From assembly GCA_943737045.1 (NCBI GenBank), contig CALSFV010000220.1, forward strand, positions 62,001 to 126,000: 64,000 nucleotides of DNA, in the 5' to 3' direction. The translations under genes were made by a program, and so were the position numbers. Below the pieces are notes generated by a model. It was not told the DNA's origin. It did not search any database and worked only from the letters and a program-made list of their open reading frames with translations. Of the stretch, positions 52,801 through 62,530 are shown in pieces. Each line of letters opens with the position of its first letter. The stretch's first letter is position 1. Source of the stretch: Parapristionchus giblindavisi. Lineage: Eukaryota; Nematoda; Chromadorea; Rhabditida; Diplogasteridae.

Positions 52801-53563
52801 CTCCTTTTTCTCCCTCAGGACCTGGCGGACCTCGGACGCCTGGGTTTCCCGGACGGCCAGGTGTACCGGGTGTTCCATCGGTACCGGGTGATCCATTTGA
52901 TCCTGGTGGTCCGGCAGGTCCTCGTGGTCCTTTGGGCCCAGGTCGACCTCTACAGCAACTCGGATACTTTGCCCCATTCTGGCATGGACAAGAAGTTGGT
53001 GGTCTGGTCGGGTAGTAACTTGATGGTGTCCTCTCTGAACAACAACACACATGGAATCTATAACTGCAAATATTAATTAACTCACTTTTCAAGCAGATAA
53101 CGTTATGAGCGGTGTATGCGAAGGAGCGACCGTATTTCCATTGTCCCGTGGAGCAGACAAGACGAGTGACCGGCTGTCCACTCACGTAGAGGACTCCATA
53201 AGGATCGGCGCATTTCAATCTAATATACGAACAGCAAAGTTCACCTTAGGACCATGGTTAACTCACGAATCACAATCTTTGCCTGATTTTCCATTGGTAA
53301 TTCGGAATTTTTGATTGGCGCATATCGTCAGATCGTTTCGATTGTATGGGCGATTTCTGGCATCAACTTGCGGATGAGCACAACGACGGCATCCTATGAG
53401 TAGTTTTTCTTTTCGAAATCCATGACTGATTGCTGTATCGGTCTCTAATTAATGTAAATCGTGTCTAACCTGCGAGTAAATCCAAACATGGAGTTGCATC
53501 AATTATACTCACTAGAGCAAGTAAAAGCAGTAGAATGAGAAGTGCGCGCCTTGGTAAGCGCAT
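28886..53563 (-). CDS. Giant secreted collagen/six-cysteine modular protein, about 4,900 residues
   Basis: About 100 exons keep frame from ATG 53563 to TAG 28886. The order is: signal peptide ([20 protein letters not shown]), a Cys domain shared with the 197-residue neighbour, a 30-triplet collagen helix, several unique Cys-rich exons, then about 50 six-cysteine modules. 5' exons: 53563-53470, 53393-53267, 53219-53086, 53034-52663, 52445-52296, 52108-51998, 51828-51686, 51562-51478, 51431-51340, 51205-51125, 50990-50900, 50782-50679, 50500-50368, 50253-50129, 50059-49927, 49858-49743 and 49695-49435. Then come the 1.1 kb array units and 18 tail exons. Each module runs C-x7-9-C-x3-5-C-x12-15-C-xxG-xx[LI]-x-V, a phase-0 intron, then C-xxG-x-W-[KT]-G...C. 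Between modules the introns are phase 1. The second half recalls sushi/CCP domains, but the module has extra cysteines and may relate to the nematode C6 family. It is presumably extracellular or cuticular. No TM segment was seen. Confidence 0.75.
29786..29898. mobile_element. 113 bp inverted-repeat element, TTAA duplication
   Basis: TTAA flanks both ends (29782-29785 and 29899-29902). The ends are AGGGATAG and its approximate complement GGTCCCT. Inner arms pair through CAATGGTCTCTTCATCG and CGATGAAGAGACCGTTG. TTAA duplications with CCC-type ends are characteristic of piggyBac-derived MITEs. It lies in an intron of the giant gene. Confidence 0.75.
30873..31330. mobile_element. Inverted-repeat element with cgaaaaa-rich ends
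   Basis: The outer ends GGCTGTGCG and TGCACAGCC are inverted, followed inward by repetitive TTCGAAAAA sequence on both sides. The interior has no coding capacity. The target duplication is not clear, so the borders are approximate. Confidence 0.6.
32006..32437. mobile_element. 432 bp inverted-repeat element, TAA duplication (copy 2)
   Basis: Same length and ends as the element at 15975-16406, with TAA at 32003-32005 and 32438-32440. The copies are nearly identical, so transposition was recent. It lies in a giant-gene intron. Confidence 0.85.
33840..34508. mobile_element. 669 bp Tc1-like non-autonomous element
   Basis: The ends CAGTGCAGCCAAAAAG and CTTTTTGGCTACACTG are inverted repeats of about 45 bases and resemble Tc1 ends, which start CAGTG with a CCAAAAAG core. 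A TA dinucleotide flanks both sides (33838-33839 and 34509-34510). No transposase frame is seen. It lies in a giant-gene intron. Confidence 0.85.
34841..49600 (-). repeat. Tandem array, 13 near-identical 1.1 kb coding units
   Basis: The unit is 1,108-1,110 bases, repeated about 13.3 times. First-exon 5' ends lie at 48590, 47482, 46373, 45264, 44155, 43046, 41936, 40826, 39717, 38607, 37498, 36388 and 35279. One unit has five exons, for example 48590-48327, 48273-48153, 48080-47956, 47857-47725 and 47645-47530, totalling 759 coding bases (253 residues, three modules). The sum is divisible by three, so copy number can change without breaking the frame. Copies differ at only a few bases: an Ala/Gly site, two Pro/Thr sites, a Gly/Glu site, one Asn/Lys, and a G within an intronic T run. 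Both array edges fall inside exons, where the unit is fused to diverged sequence. Confidence 0.95.
52663..53034 (-). other. Collagen exon of the giant gene
   Basis: This single 372-base exon encodes [18 protein letters not shown], then thirty uninterrupted Gly-X-Y triplets rich in Pro and in charged KGDKGDP-type triplets, then GNCCSG. Cysteine pairs bound the helix on both sides, as in nematode cuticle collagens, where they cross-link trimers. A trimer of three giant chains is therefore expected. The exon is entered in phase 1 and left in phase 1, so it could be inserted or lost without shifting frame. Confidence 0.9.
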
Positions 53564-54756
53564 TCTGAATGTGACTCAACGATTGTAAAACGGCTAAGTT
53601 AATTCGATGAACAAGAAAATGAACTGAGATGACTAAATCTGCAGTCTGTTCCGACTTATATAGGGAGTTCAAATGCCAAATGAATGATTCCGTTCATTAA
53701 GAGATCAGACATGAAGGAAATCGATTAGTTCCTGGTAAAAGGTCGACTTTGGACGATCGAAGCAAAAAAAACGGAAAGCAAAAAAACGAACATTTTTTTA
53801 AATTAAAGTTTTGCGTTTGTATTCGTTTTTTTCCAAAATATCCGATATTTTTAGCAGAATACAGAGAATTAAAAACCTCAAATAAATAAACGATATACAA
53901 TTCCATGATGCGGTACTGCATTGCGAGATTTATAGCTCTGAAATTAAAAAAAAGGTTGTCTTTTGTCTTGTTCATGACGTTGTTCATTTTCGTTTACGTG
54001 CTCTACAAAATTCCATTCTGATCCAGTAAATTATCATTTCGATAGTGTTTTTTCAAGTACTTCATTTTTAAGGATCAGTTTGTATTATACTCTAATTGTC
54101 TTATGTTGCCACAGTTGCGACATTAGTATTTTATGTGCACTTCACCCTATTTGTATTTGTTTTCCGCCACTGTCACCACATAAATAAATATTATTATTAT
54201 TATAGGGTGTCCGCATAGTCTTTCCGTTCTGACATCTTGTCTTCGAAATATCAATTATCATCGACTATTCCCGATATGTTTAAAGCTCACTATGTGCATT
54301 GAAAGTACAACTTTCAACGCATGTATAGAGTGCCCATCCGATTTGCATACTTGGCTCTCTCATTTTCTCTTTGTAATTTACCCCAATTACCATATAATAT
54401 AAACAATATTCGACATGCTTATCGTGGCGGGAGTCACTTACGCCAACTCAAGGTTCTTCTTCATTAACGTTCTCTTTAAAATTCTTAGGGCTCGGCTTTC
54501 CAGTTTCTAACCAATCTCTTACCCATCTCTCCTATGATTCCTCCATTATTCGTTATGCTTTCTGTAGTCTGTATGTAACTTTTATGGTCCAGTATATTAC
54601 CCATGATCTTGTCAAGCTTATCACTACAATATAGAAGGGAATCTCTACAACTGATCTTTGATTCGTCTCCTTTCTCTTCTCTCTCTCTCCATTCACCATT
54701 GATGAAGAATGAAACTCTGCTTCCCTAGTGAGACCGAGAGGCCAATTCTCTATTGA
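53564..54756. other. Divergent promoter region, giant gene and SXP-like gene A
   Basis: The giant gene and SXP-like gene A are transcribed away from each other here. Near 54203 a fragment AGGGTGTCCGCATAGTCTTT resembles a mariner-type terminal repeat, but no partner was found. An (ATT)n run precedes it. No other gene is recognised. Confidence 0.5.
53655..53662 (-). promoter_or_regulatory. TATA box of the giant gene
   Basis: TATATAAG on the minus strand, about 92 bases upstream of the ATG at 53563. Confidence 0.55.
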
Positions 54757-54764
54757 TATATAAA
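54736..54764 (+). promoter_or_regulatory. Core promoter block of SXP-like gene A
   Basis: AGAGGCCAATTC followed 9 bases later by TATATAAA. The same block precedes genes B and C with the same spacing, so it is probably the shared core promoter. Confidence 0.7.
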
Positions 54765-54844
54765 CAAAACTACTCTCAAAGATAACCATCATCTCATTCT
54801 CTCTCATATTTCCCACTACTATTTTCTGAATGAGATTCTAACTT

Positions 54845-54856
54845 TCTATCATTCAG
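54845..54856 (+). promoter_or_regulatory. Likely trans-splice acceptor, gene A
   Basis: TCTATCATTCAG just before the ATG, with the TATA box about 92 bases upstream. This is where a spliced-leader site would lie. Equivalent sites end at 56516 (B), 58338 (C) and 61472 (D). A 5' UTR intron is the alternative. Confidence 0.5.
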
Positions 54857-54865
54857 AAACTAATA

Positions 54866-55212
54866 ATGCCCGACCAAGACGTTCTCGAGAAGCTCCACAA
54901 GCTCGCTGAGCACATCAAGGCTCACCGTGAGGAGACCAAGGAGCGCGTTCTCAAGCTCTCTCCCGCAGCCCAGGAGCCCGCCCACAAGATCCTTCTTGCT
55001 TTCTGCTCCGACAAGGAACCCGCAGCAATCAAGGCCGAGGTATTTTTTTCAAAAATAACAAATTTTGCAATTTTCTCAACTCTTGATCATGTTCAAAAAA
55101 TTGTATTCAGATCGACGCCATCAAGGCCGGAGTCTCCGATGCCGTCCGCGCTGAACTCGATGCCCACAAGGCCGAGATCGCCAAGAAGATCGGAATTGAG
55201 CTCAAGCACTAA
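54866..55212 (+). CDS. SXP/RAL-2-like small helical protein A, 91 residues
   Basis: Exons 54866-55039 and 55111-55212 join in phase 0. The protein is MPDQDVLEKLHKLAEHIKAH then KLSPAAQEPAHKIL, ending IAKKIGIELKH. It is all-helical and charged, and has no signal peptide. The pattern KLSPAA...I..F.SDKxPA.I....I.AGV...VR.EL resembles the SXP/RAL-2 (DUF148, Ani s 5-like) domain of nematodes; most known members are secreted, so the assignment is tentative. Codon use is strongly biased (CTC, AAG, GCC), suggesting very high expression. It differs from genes B and C by one residue, Asp5 for Glu. An acceptor attcag ends 9 bases before the ATG. Confidence 0.85.
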
Positions 55213-56405
55213 ATAGCTCTTTCTAGATGTATTGTAATTTCTGTATTATATGATAAATCAAATTCGTAAATTTTTTTCATCGTTTCAATTAGAGTTTATT
55301 AACAAAAATCTAGAAACTAAAGAGAATGAACACTGATCAAGGATAGTCATGAACGGAGATCTGCTCTCTATACCGATTCTTCTTTCATCTTCGGTTAATC
55401 TCCTCGCATCGCTTACAATTGTATAAGAATGATCTCTCTGATATTAATGTAAATGTATTGCCGAAATACTTCATGAGAAGCATTTTTGTGCAATCCAAAT
55501 TAAAATGAGATTCATGGCTTTCATTGAATGAATTTCATTCTGAAAAATGAATTAAATTCGACAATTCCTTCATTTTTGTCATGAACTGTGGTATAATCTT
55601 GGATTCAAGCATCCGATTACCCGATGAACAACTTTCTTCTTACTATAATTTATTATTATCGAATGAATAACTTTTCTTAAAATATTAAAAAAAAATCTTA
55701 TTATCCTTTTTTCTCATTTCTCCTTGTTTATTACTTTTCTTTCACTTGCTGGTAGTTTGTTGAAATAGATACCAAATAGATGTTCGATAAATAAAATTTA
55801 TAAAAAAAAGGACAGAAAACACGATATGAGCAATGTAAAATAGGTTAAGTACTCTCGTACTTCAAAACTTAAAGTTTACTTAAAATACGTCACTGACTTG
55901 AAGTAGTGAGTGACGTCACTTTTCTTCACTTTAAGTAGACTTGACTCTAACTTACATACTGACTTCACACTTTAAGTATACTTACGTTTCACTTGAAGTA
56001 AACTTACAAGTCTAGTTAAATTGAAAGTGCAAATAGACTTTAAGTTTTGAAATACCAGAGTACCAGAATACGATAGGCTTTAAGCATTTCAGCCTTATAT
56101 AAAATCATAGATGGTGGGCGTGAAAGTTTAAATATCGTTCCTCGAAGTTATCCAAAAAAACCTATAATTCTTTCCAGCTGTATGATTTTGTATTATGATA
56201 TTTATTCTTATATTTAGCTAGCAAACAGAATTGGAATGATCTAGATCATGCAGTATTAAATATTTTGGAATATTATCAGCCTTATCATTACAATAGATAG
56301 GGAGTCACTTGAAGCTATCGTTATTTTTTATTTTGCTCTCTGTCGTTTCTCCATTCCCTGTACTGTCTCGTTGATGAAATCATGTTTCTGCTTCCCTAGC
56401 GAGAG
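55213..56405. other. Intergenic between SXP-like genes A and B
   Basis: This contains the MITE at 55849-56063 and, from about 56296, sequence shared with the region upstream of gene C (GGGAGTC...TTTTGCTCTCTGTCG). No other gene is seen. Confidence 0.6.
55849..56063. mobile_element. 215 bp inverted-repeat element (MITE)
   Basis: The left end GTACTCTCGTACTTCAAAAC and the right end (complement GTACTCTGGTATTTCAAAAC) are inverted. The interior is built of AAGTTTACTT and CTTTAAGTAT-like pieces in both orientations, so nearly the whole element folds on itself. It lies between SXP-like genes A and B. Confidence 0.75.
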
Positions 56406-56435
56406 CGAGAGGCCAGTTCCTTGTTGGTATATAAG
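56406..56435 (+). promoter_or_regulatory. Core promoter block of SXP-like gene B
   Basis: AGAGGCCAGTTC followed by TTGGTATATAAG, matching the blocks of genes A and C. Confidence 0.7.
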
Positions 56436-56524
56436 CTTACAAAATATATTGACAACCATCAGCATTTATCGTTTTCCTTGTTCCTTCCGAATTACTAATT
56501 GTCAATCATATATCAGAAAACATC

Positions 56525-56876
56525 ATGCCCGACCAAGAAGTTCTCGAGAAGCTCCACAAGCTCGCTGAGCACATCAAGGCTCACCGTGAGGAGACCAAGG
56601 AGCGCGTTCTCAAGCTCTCTCCCGCAGCCCAGGAGCCCGCCCACAAGATCCTTCTTGCTTTCTGCTCCGACAAGGAACCCGCAGCAATCAAGGCCGAGGT
56701 ATTTTATTTCAAAAATAACAAATTTTCTCAATATAATCAACTCTTGAACATGTACATCAAATATTTGTATTCAGATCGATGCCATCAAGGCCGGAGTCTC
56801 CGATGCCGTCCGCGCTGAACTCGATGCCCACAAGGCCGAGATCGCCAAGAAGATCGGAATTGAGCTCAAGCACTAG
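56525..56876 (+). CDS. SXP/RAL-2-like small helical protein B, 91 residues
   Basis: Exons 56525-56698 and 56775-56876 join in phase 0. The protein starts MPDQEVLEKLHKL and is identical to gene C and one residue different from gene A. Exon sequences are nearly identical between copies, whereas intron and 3' sequences have diverged, which points to recent duplication or gene conversion of the exons. A reverse-strand open frame at 56513-56740 is a shadow of the codon bias. Confidence 0.85.
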
Positions 56877-58141
56877 ATTTATTTTCCTTTGTGTATTGTA
56901 ATTTCTGTATTATATAATAAATGAAATCGACCGCATTATGTTGGTATTTTACATCACAAAAAAACATTGTATTTTAATCATGATAAATTAACAAAAAGCT
57001 AATTTCTTTACTGACCCTTATTTCAGTATCCATTATTACATTGTATCAGTATTTGACAAAGTACTCAAAACGATATTGTTCACATTTGAGAGATTTTCTT
57101 ATTCTCCAATGAAGATGACATCTGTATTCGAAACGTGCATGAGATAATGAAATATCCCATGGGAACTGTGAATTTTCCGCATTGCAACTAGTCTAACAGT
57201 AAAAAAACCGTAAAGATTTCGGCATTTCTTGACATTTGGATTCAGTATATGTTTGGATATGCCATAGCAACAAAGAAAATTATACTCGACTGGATACGGT
57301 AACTAGTAATATTTAAAAAAAAAACGTTTCGATGCCATTTCTCCCATTTCTTTTGTTCATTAGATTTTGATTGTCTATCTCAACTATATAATAATTTTCA
57401 ATCGGATCAGGAGGTGAACCAATGATTGAACGTAGATCAAGATAGTCCAAATTAAACTTTAAAAAATACAATTTAAATAAACTAAAATTTTTAAAAAATA
57501 TACTAAAGTTTTTGAATATGCAGCTAATGAGAATCATTGATTTTGAATGCCATTTTTGCGTTCAATTTCAGCAGATGAATAATCAAGAATAAGATTTCGA
57601 ATAAAACTTTGTGTACCAGTGTTTACATCAATCCTTTCGTATGCAATATTTTCAATTGGATAAACGCTTATTATATTTCACAGGATTCATTCCTCTTGCA
57701 GATCAGTATTGACTCAATTTTAGCCAAAATAAGGTCTGCCGAAGCCGAGTGAAAGAGATAAGAAAGTTCTCAAGCGAACAATGTACAATATCGCTGATTC
57801 TAAATAGTTAACGGTTTTTCAGAAATATAAGTCGTTGCTCGAGGCGACATGATGAAACTGCCATTTAATTTTTATTTAATTTATCATGCCTCAATAAGAT
57901 GCGACAATCTTTCATTTCAAACTTTTTTTCCATCATTTTTTTTTCTATTGCAGAAGACATGCATCATGGCTGGGAAATATTTGTCCATAGAAATATTTGC
58001 TGAGCAAAAAATTATTTTGAATGACTACAAGAGATAGGGAGTCGCTCGAAGCGAGCGAGCGTTATTTTCTATTTTGCTCTCTGTCGTCTTTCCATTCATC
58101 ATGCGCGTTGGTGAGGTCAAGGTCCTGCTTTCCTGGTAAGA
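56877..58141. other. Intergenic between SXP-like genes B and C
   Basis: AT-rich with no recognisable gene. From about 58034 it resembles the upstream region of gene B, including GGGAGTCGCTCGAAGCGAGC, which contains the palindrome GCTCGAAGCGAGC. Confidence 0.55.
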
Positions 58142-58172
58142 CCAAGAGGCCAATTCTGAATTGGTATATAAG
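58142..58172 (+). promoter_or_regulatory. Core promoter block of SXP-like gene C
   Basis: AAGAGGCCAATTC followed by TTGGTATATAAG. The distance to the acceptor at 58338 is longer than in A, B and D. Confidence 0.7.
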
Positions 58173-58347
58173 CTGAACCAATTTGCCTGATAACCATTAT
58201 CTCTTATCTTTTCTCTTCTGAACTAATGTTCAATAGCAAGAAAAGAGACGAGGATAAGGTTCTACAATTTCCACATTCTCGTATTGTTTCGTTTATTTTT
58301 TTCAACTTTAAGTCGTATTTATATCCTGCTGCTTTCAGAAACTAATA

Positions 58348-58698
58348 ATGCCTGACCAAGAAGTTCTCGAGAAGCTCCACAAGCTCGCTGAGCACATCAA
58401 GGCTCACCGTGAGGAGACCAAGGAGCGCGTTCTCAAGCTCTCTCCCGCAGCCCAGGAGCCCGCCCACAAGATCCTTCTTGCTTTCTGCTCCGACAAGGAA
58501 CCCGCAGCAATCAAAGCCGAGGTATTTTTTTTTCAAAAATAACAAATTTATTAAATTTCAAATTCTACAATTTTCTTGATATTTAAACAATTTCAGATCG
58601 ACGCCATCAAGGCCGGAGTCTCCGATGCCGTCCGCGCTGAACTCGATGCCCACAAGGCCGAGATCGCCAAGAAGATCGGAATTGAGCTCAAGCACTAA
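58348..58698 (+). CDS. SXP/RAL-2-like small helical protein C, 91 residues
   Basis: Exons 58348-58521 and 58597-58698 join in phase 0. The encoded protein is identical to that of gene B. Differences between the coding sequences are synonymous (for example GCCTGA for GCCCGA in the fourth base block, AAA for AAG). An AATAAA follows about 30 bases after the stop. The start is preceded by a gctttcag acceptor. Confidence 0.85.
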
Positions 58699-61376
58699 AT
58701 AGCTCTTCCTCTTGTATTTTATGTATTATATAATAAATCTTCTTCACCACATTCCTTTGTTCGCTTCGTCAAATGTTCACATTAGAAAAAAAGATACCAA
58801 AATTGTTTAATGGTACAATACAATACGTTATCCTTTCAGCATATAGTACGCAGAGGGGGTCAAAGCAGGGGTATCGTCATATTCACAAGTAATATCGTTG
58901 AGCCTCTGAGAGAATTATTCTCAAGAAAACGTCCAAATATTAAACTTGGTTAGAACAGTAAAAACAACCCACGAAAACGCTGAGTTGCTCGTCCAAGAGA
59001 CCTGCTTGTCAAGACGGAAATACCGCTCCTGACTTTCCAAAGTCTTCTAGCAGGAGACTCAACTGTTGGTCCTTTTCTGTTGATGGAATAGGCGAGTGTA
59101 GCACAGAGTGTAGAGAGAACAGTCCAGATCGATCGCACCGCAGAGAGAAAGGCAGAAGAATGCAAATAAGAATGCGGAAGCTTATAGTTAATGGTAAATC
59201 TTTCATATAAATTTTCCGTTGCATAAACGATGTTCTGATACTTCATATTGAAGTGAAGACGCTGCGTTAAATTTGAATATTAGGACTTCTTTCGCTATTG
59301 ATTCTTCTTCCAGGGTGACCTACATATACGTTATCTTCTTCATTATGACATAAATGAGTTATGCAAGAAAAAAAGTGAAAAATTAATCGGGAGAGCTCGG
59401 ATCAGAATTGGTGTACTGTAGCAAAATTTTACTGTAAAAATGCTGCCATCGCGGTTTTTTCGTCTAATCAGGGATATATGAGACTTCCTGTAGTAGTAAA
59501 ACTTCCTGTTTAGATCATGTCATAGATCTGGCTGCAAAACTGGTATACAGCAGAAAATCGTCGTACACCAGTTTCACAATACAGCGTTCACAGTGATTTA
59601 TTTACAAAAATTTTCTTCATAGGTCAATTAGGCAAGTGATGCTCAAATATAATCCGGCGACTGTAATATTTTGGTAACTTGTAGCTCTTAAATCTTTTCA
59701 TTTCCAAATTAGATTTAGGAAATAATAGCATTTTGAAAAACTGGCAGTCAATACTAATAACAAATTCCGTGGGATTTTTTATTTGAAAGAAATAATTATT
59801 GCTCAAATTAGCAAGATTTTGAACCTAAGATCATGTGTAGCATTAGTTGTTAATCATTATTGCAGAAGATAGTAACGACCACCATAATTTTAACTACTCG
59901 AAAAATTATTAACTTTGTTGAGCAATTACTCACAAGTTATCTGCAAATAGTATTCCGAGTATTGCCACGCTATGCAATTGTTTATCATATGCCCAATTAA
60001 TCTTATCATACGCATTTTCCTTTCTTATCCATAATGTGACTGTAGAGGTAATAAAACAGTCATTCCTCATCATTCCAATTGTTGATCAGGACGAAAAATT
60101 AAAGATTCTATCATCTTTATTTGTTCTCAATCAATCGTACGATCGCTGAATATGAACTACAATGAGGGTTTTGACATCATCTGACGGCCGCATATTTGTG
60201 TGATACTATTCAAGAACACTCTTCAGCGTTGTCAATCATAATCACCGTACACAATAAACAGACTCTCTTTTATTGTAGGCCCATTCATGTAGGTAAAGAG
60301 CCTTCAATCCATCAATAAGTAATTCAGTCGTTCGATCAAACGATCGCTTATCGATTTTATACCATAAATGGTTTAGCATGTTGGCAATGTTGTCAACTGC
60401 TGTACTAAAGATTATCTGAGCAGTAAAATCACTGAAAAAAAATCGATAATGCAGTTTGGCCTATCTCCTCTCCTCTCTATTCTGTAACAGAGGGATGGTC
60501 TGGTAGCATGTGGAAATTTTTTAGAAGAAAGATTGTAGATCCTATTCTGGAACTTTTCCAAACATATGGCTTTGTTGTTCTCTGGTCCACAAATTATGGA
60601 AATTGATGTACATAAATCACTGGTCGATTTAGCAAACCACATTGTTCATATTGTGATAATGAATGGAATGGTCACGTTTGCTCGTAAAACACCACATAAT
60701 GTAGTGTGAATTCGACCTTTTGATATGCTACAATCTTTATCAGGTCAAAGGTTCACAATATCAAAATATTTATTAGTTCAAGCATTCATCGTCCCAGGGA
60801 AACAATAATCGTTTACTATCATAAGCAAATTGATCGCGATGAACTTGTGCAATAAGTGTGCTAAGAGATATTTTAAAATCATGAAAACACAGAGCAATAC
60901 ATGTCTGGTGGCTTTGAACTAACGATTAAAAGGTTTAAAATGACTCCGTTATCTGCTCAGTACATTATCCGCCAACCCTGTTTTTTATTATCGATTTCTT
61001 TCATGTTTTAGTATCTTTTCAATATCTTTTTGTGCCTTAGCTCATATCTTCAGTGCATAATCACTTAACTTAACGTTATATTGCTCAAAGACATTCCCTA
61101 GTCAGAAGATTAAACAGTTTTATTCATGAAGCCATAGATCATAGCTAAAAATATCTATTAGACAATTAAACGGTTTTAATTAGCTGCCAGAATGCCTTGT
61201 TTGCTTCAATTCACACAATTATTATTTTATTACCAATTGTGTCGACGCCGTTTCGTTCACAATCTTCGATCTGCCACTATTGTGGCATGAGCACTCTCCG
61301 CTAATTGCACATACACTCTTCATTCTGTCGTTTGTAGCCCCCGCCTATTCAGAATGAAATTACCCTCACAAAACGG
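58699..61376. other. Intergenic, no recognisable gene
   Basis: About 2.7 kb with only short frames. The minus-strand frame at 59246-58950 is the longest (98 codons) and has no features I recognise. No repeats stand out. Confidence 0.5.
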
Positions 61377-61384
61377 TATAAAAG
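61377..61384 (+). promoter_or_regulatory. TATA box of the three-domain SXP-like gene D
   Basis: TATAAAAG about 88 bases before the acceptor that ends at 61472. The AGGCCAATTC block of the single-domain genes is absent. Confidence 0.6.
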
Positions 61385-61487
61385 TCGATATATGATTCAG
61401 TGAGAATAACGTCCTCATTTCATTTACTCCTTTGCATTCCCTTAGTAACTCAAAATATTATCGCCATTTCAGAACCAATCCCTCAAA

Positions 61488-62530
61488 ATGTCCGTCTACG
61501 ATATCCTCGACAAGCTTCACGAGCTCGCTGAGCACATCAAGGCAAGTATTTTGAAACAAACTGTCGACCGTTATTGCTATAACAATATTACTTTACTTTT
61601 ACAGACCCACCATGATGAGGTAAAGGCCGGAGTCCTCAAGCTCTCCCCTGCTGCTCAGCAGCCCGCTGCTGACATCCTCCGTGTCTTCGTCTCAAACAAG
61701 AACCCCACTGAGATCCGTGACGAATGCGCCAAGATCAAGGCTGGAGTACCCAAGGTTGTCCGTGATGAGCTTAATGCTCACTTGAACGAGATCGCCAAGA
61801 AGATCGGACTTGAGGTAATTTAAATTCTTCGATTACTCTAATTAACCAAAATAATTTTCAGCCCATCATCCACGATATCCTCGACAAGCTCACCACCCTC
61901 GCTGAGCACATCAAGGCTCACCCTGATGAGGCCAAGGCTGGAGTTGCCAAGCTCTCCAAGGATGCCCAGATCCCTGCTGGAGAAATCCTCCGCACTTTCG
62001 TCTCTGACCTTTCCCCTGCTGAGAAGCGTCTCGAGGTATGTAATAGAACAATTTTTCATGCAATAGTTTGTGCCATTATTCATTGATCTTTGATCTTTAC
62101 AGATCCTCAAGATCAAGTCCACTCTTTCCCCTGCAGTCCGTGCCGAGATCGACTCTCACCGTGACGAAATCGCCAAGAAGATCGGTCTTGAGATCGTTCT
62201 TTCTCAGCAAGAGATTCTTGACAAGCTTCACAAGCTTGCTGAGCACATCAAGGCTCACCCTGATGAGGCCCGTGCTGGAGTCGCCAAGCTCTCCGCAGCT
62301 GCCCAGAAGCCCGCTGGAGACATCATCAAGACCTTCGTCTCCGACAAGTCCCCTGCTGATATTAAGGCTGAGGTAACCAATGACATTAATGTAATGCTGA
62401 GTCTAATCACTCTCTATTTAAGATCACCAAGATCCGCGCCGGTCTTTCCGCTGAGGTCCTAGCAGAGCTTGATGCTCACCGTGAAGAAATCGCCAAGAAG
62501 ATCGGAATCCATGTCCCCAAGCATCATTAA
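61488..62530 (+). CDS. Three-domain SXP/RAL-2-like protein D, 271 residues
   Basis: Exons 61488-61541, 61605-61814, 61862-62035, 62103-62372 and 62423-62530 keep frame. Three tandem copies of the roughly 90-residue unit begin YDILDKLHELAEHIK, IHDILDKLTTLAEHIK and QEILDKLHKLAEHIK, and each ends in EIAKKIG. The intron inside each domain lies at the same place as in genes A-C. The first intron has a GC donor (gcaagt). It is 63 bases long and open, so retention would add 21 residues without a frameshift. Alignment with the other domains shows the spliced form is the expected one. No signal peptide is seen. It may be an array of lipid- or cation-binding helical units, which is inferred from weak family similarity only. 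Confidence 0.85.

Noticed and set aside
52636..53076. 146-codon plus-strand frame rich in Leu, Val and Pro
   Set aside because: It is the antisense of the collagen exon; Gly-X-Y coding leaves the opposite strand open.
54203..54240. Mariner-like end AGGGTGTCCGCATAGTC
   Set aside because: No second terminal repeat or transposase was found nearby, so it is not listed as an element.
56513..58545. Reverse-strand frames (VGAESKKDLVGGLLG) over SXP-like genes
   Set aside because: They are antisense shadows created by the strong codon bias of the real genes.
58950..59246. 98-codon minus-strand frame
   Set aside because: No signal peptide, domain or splice partner; probably chance.
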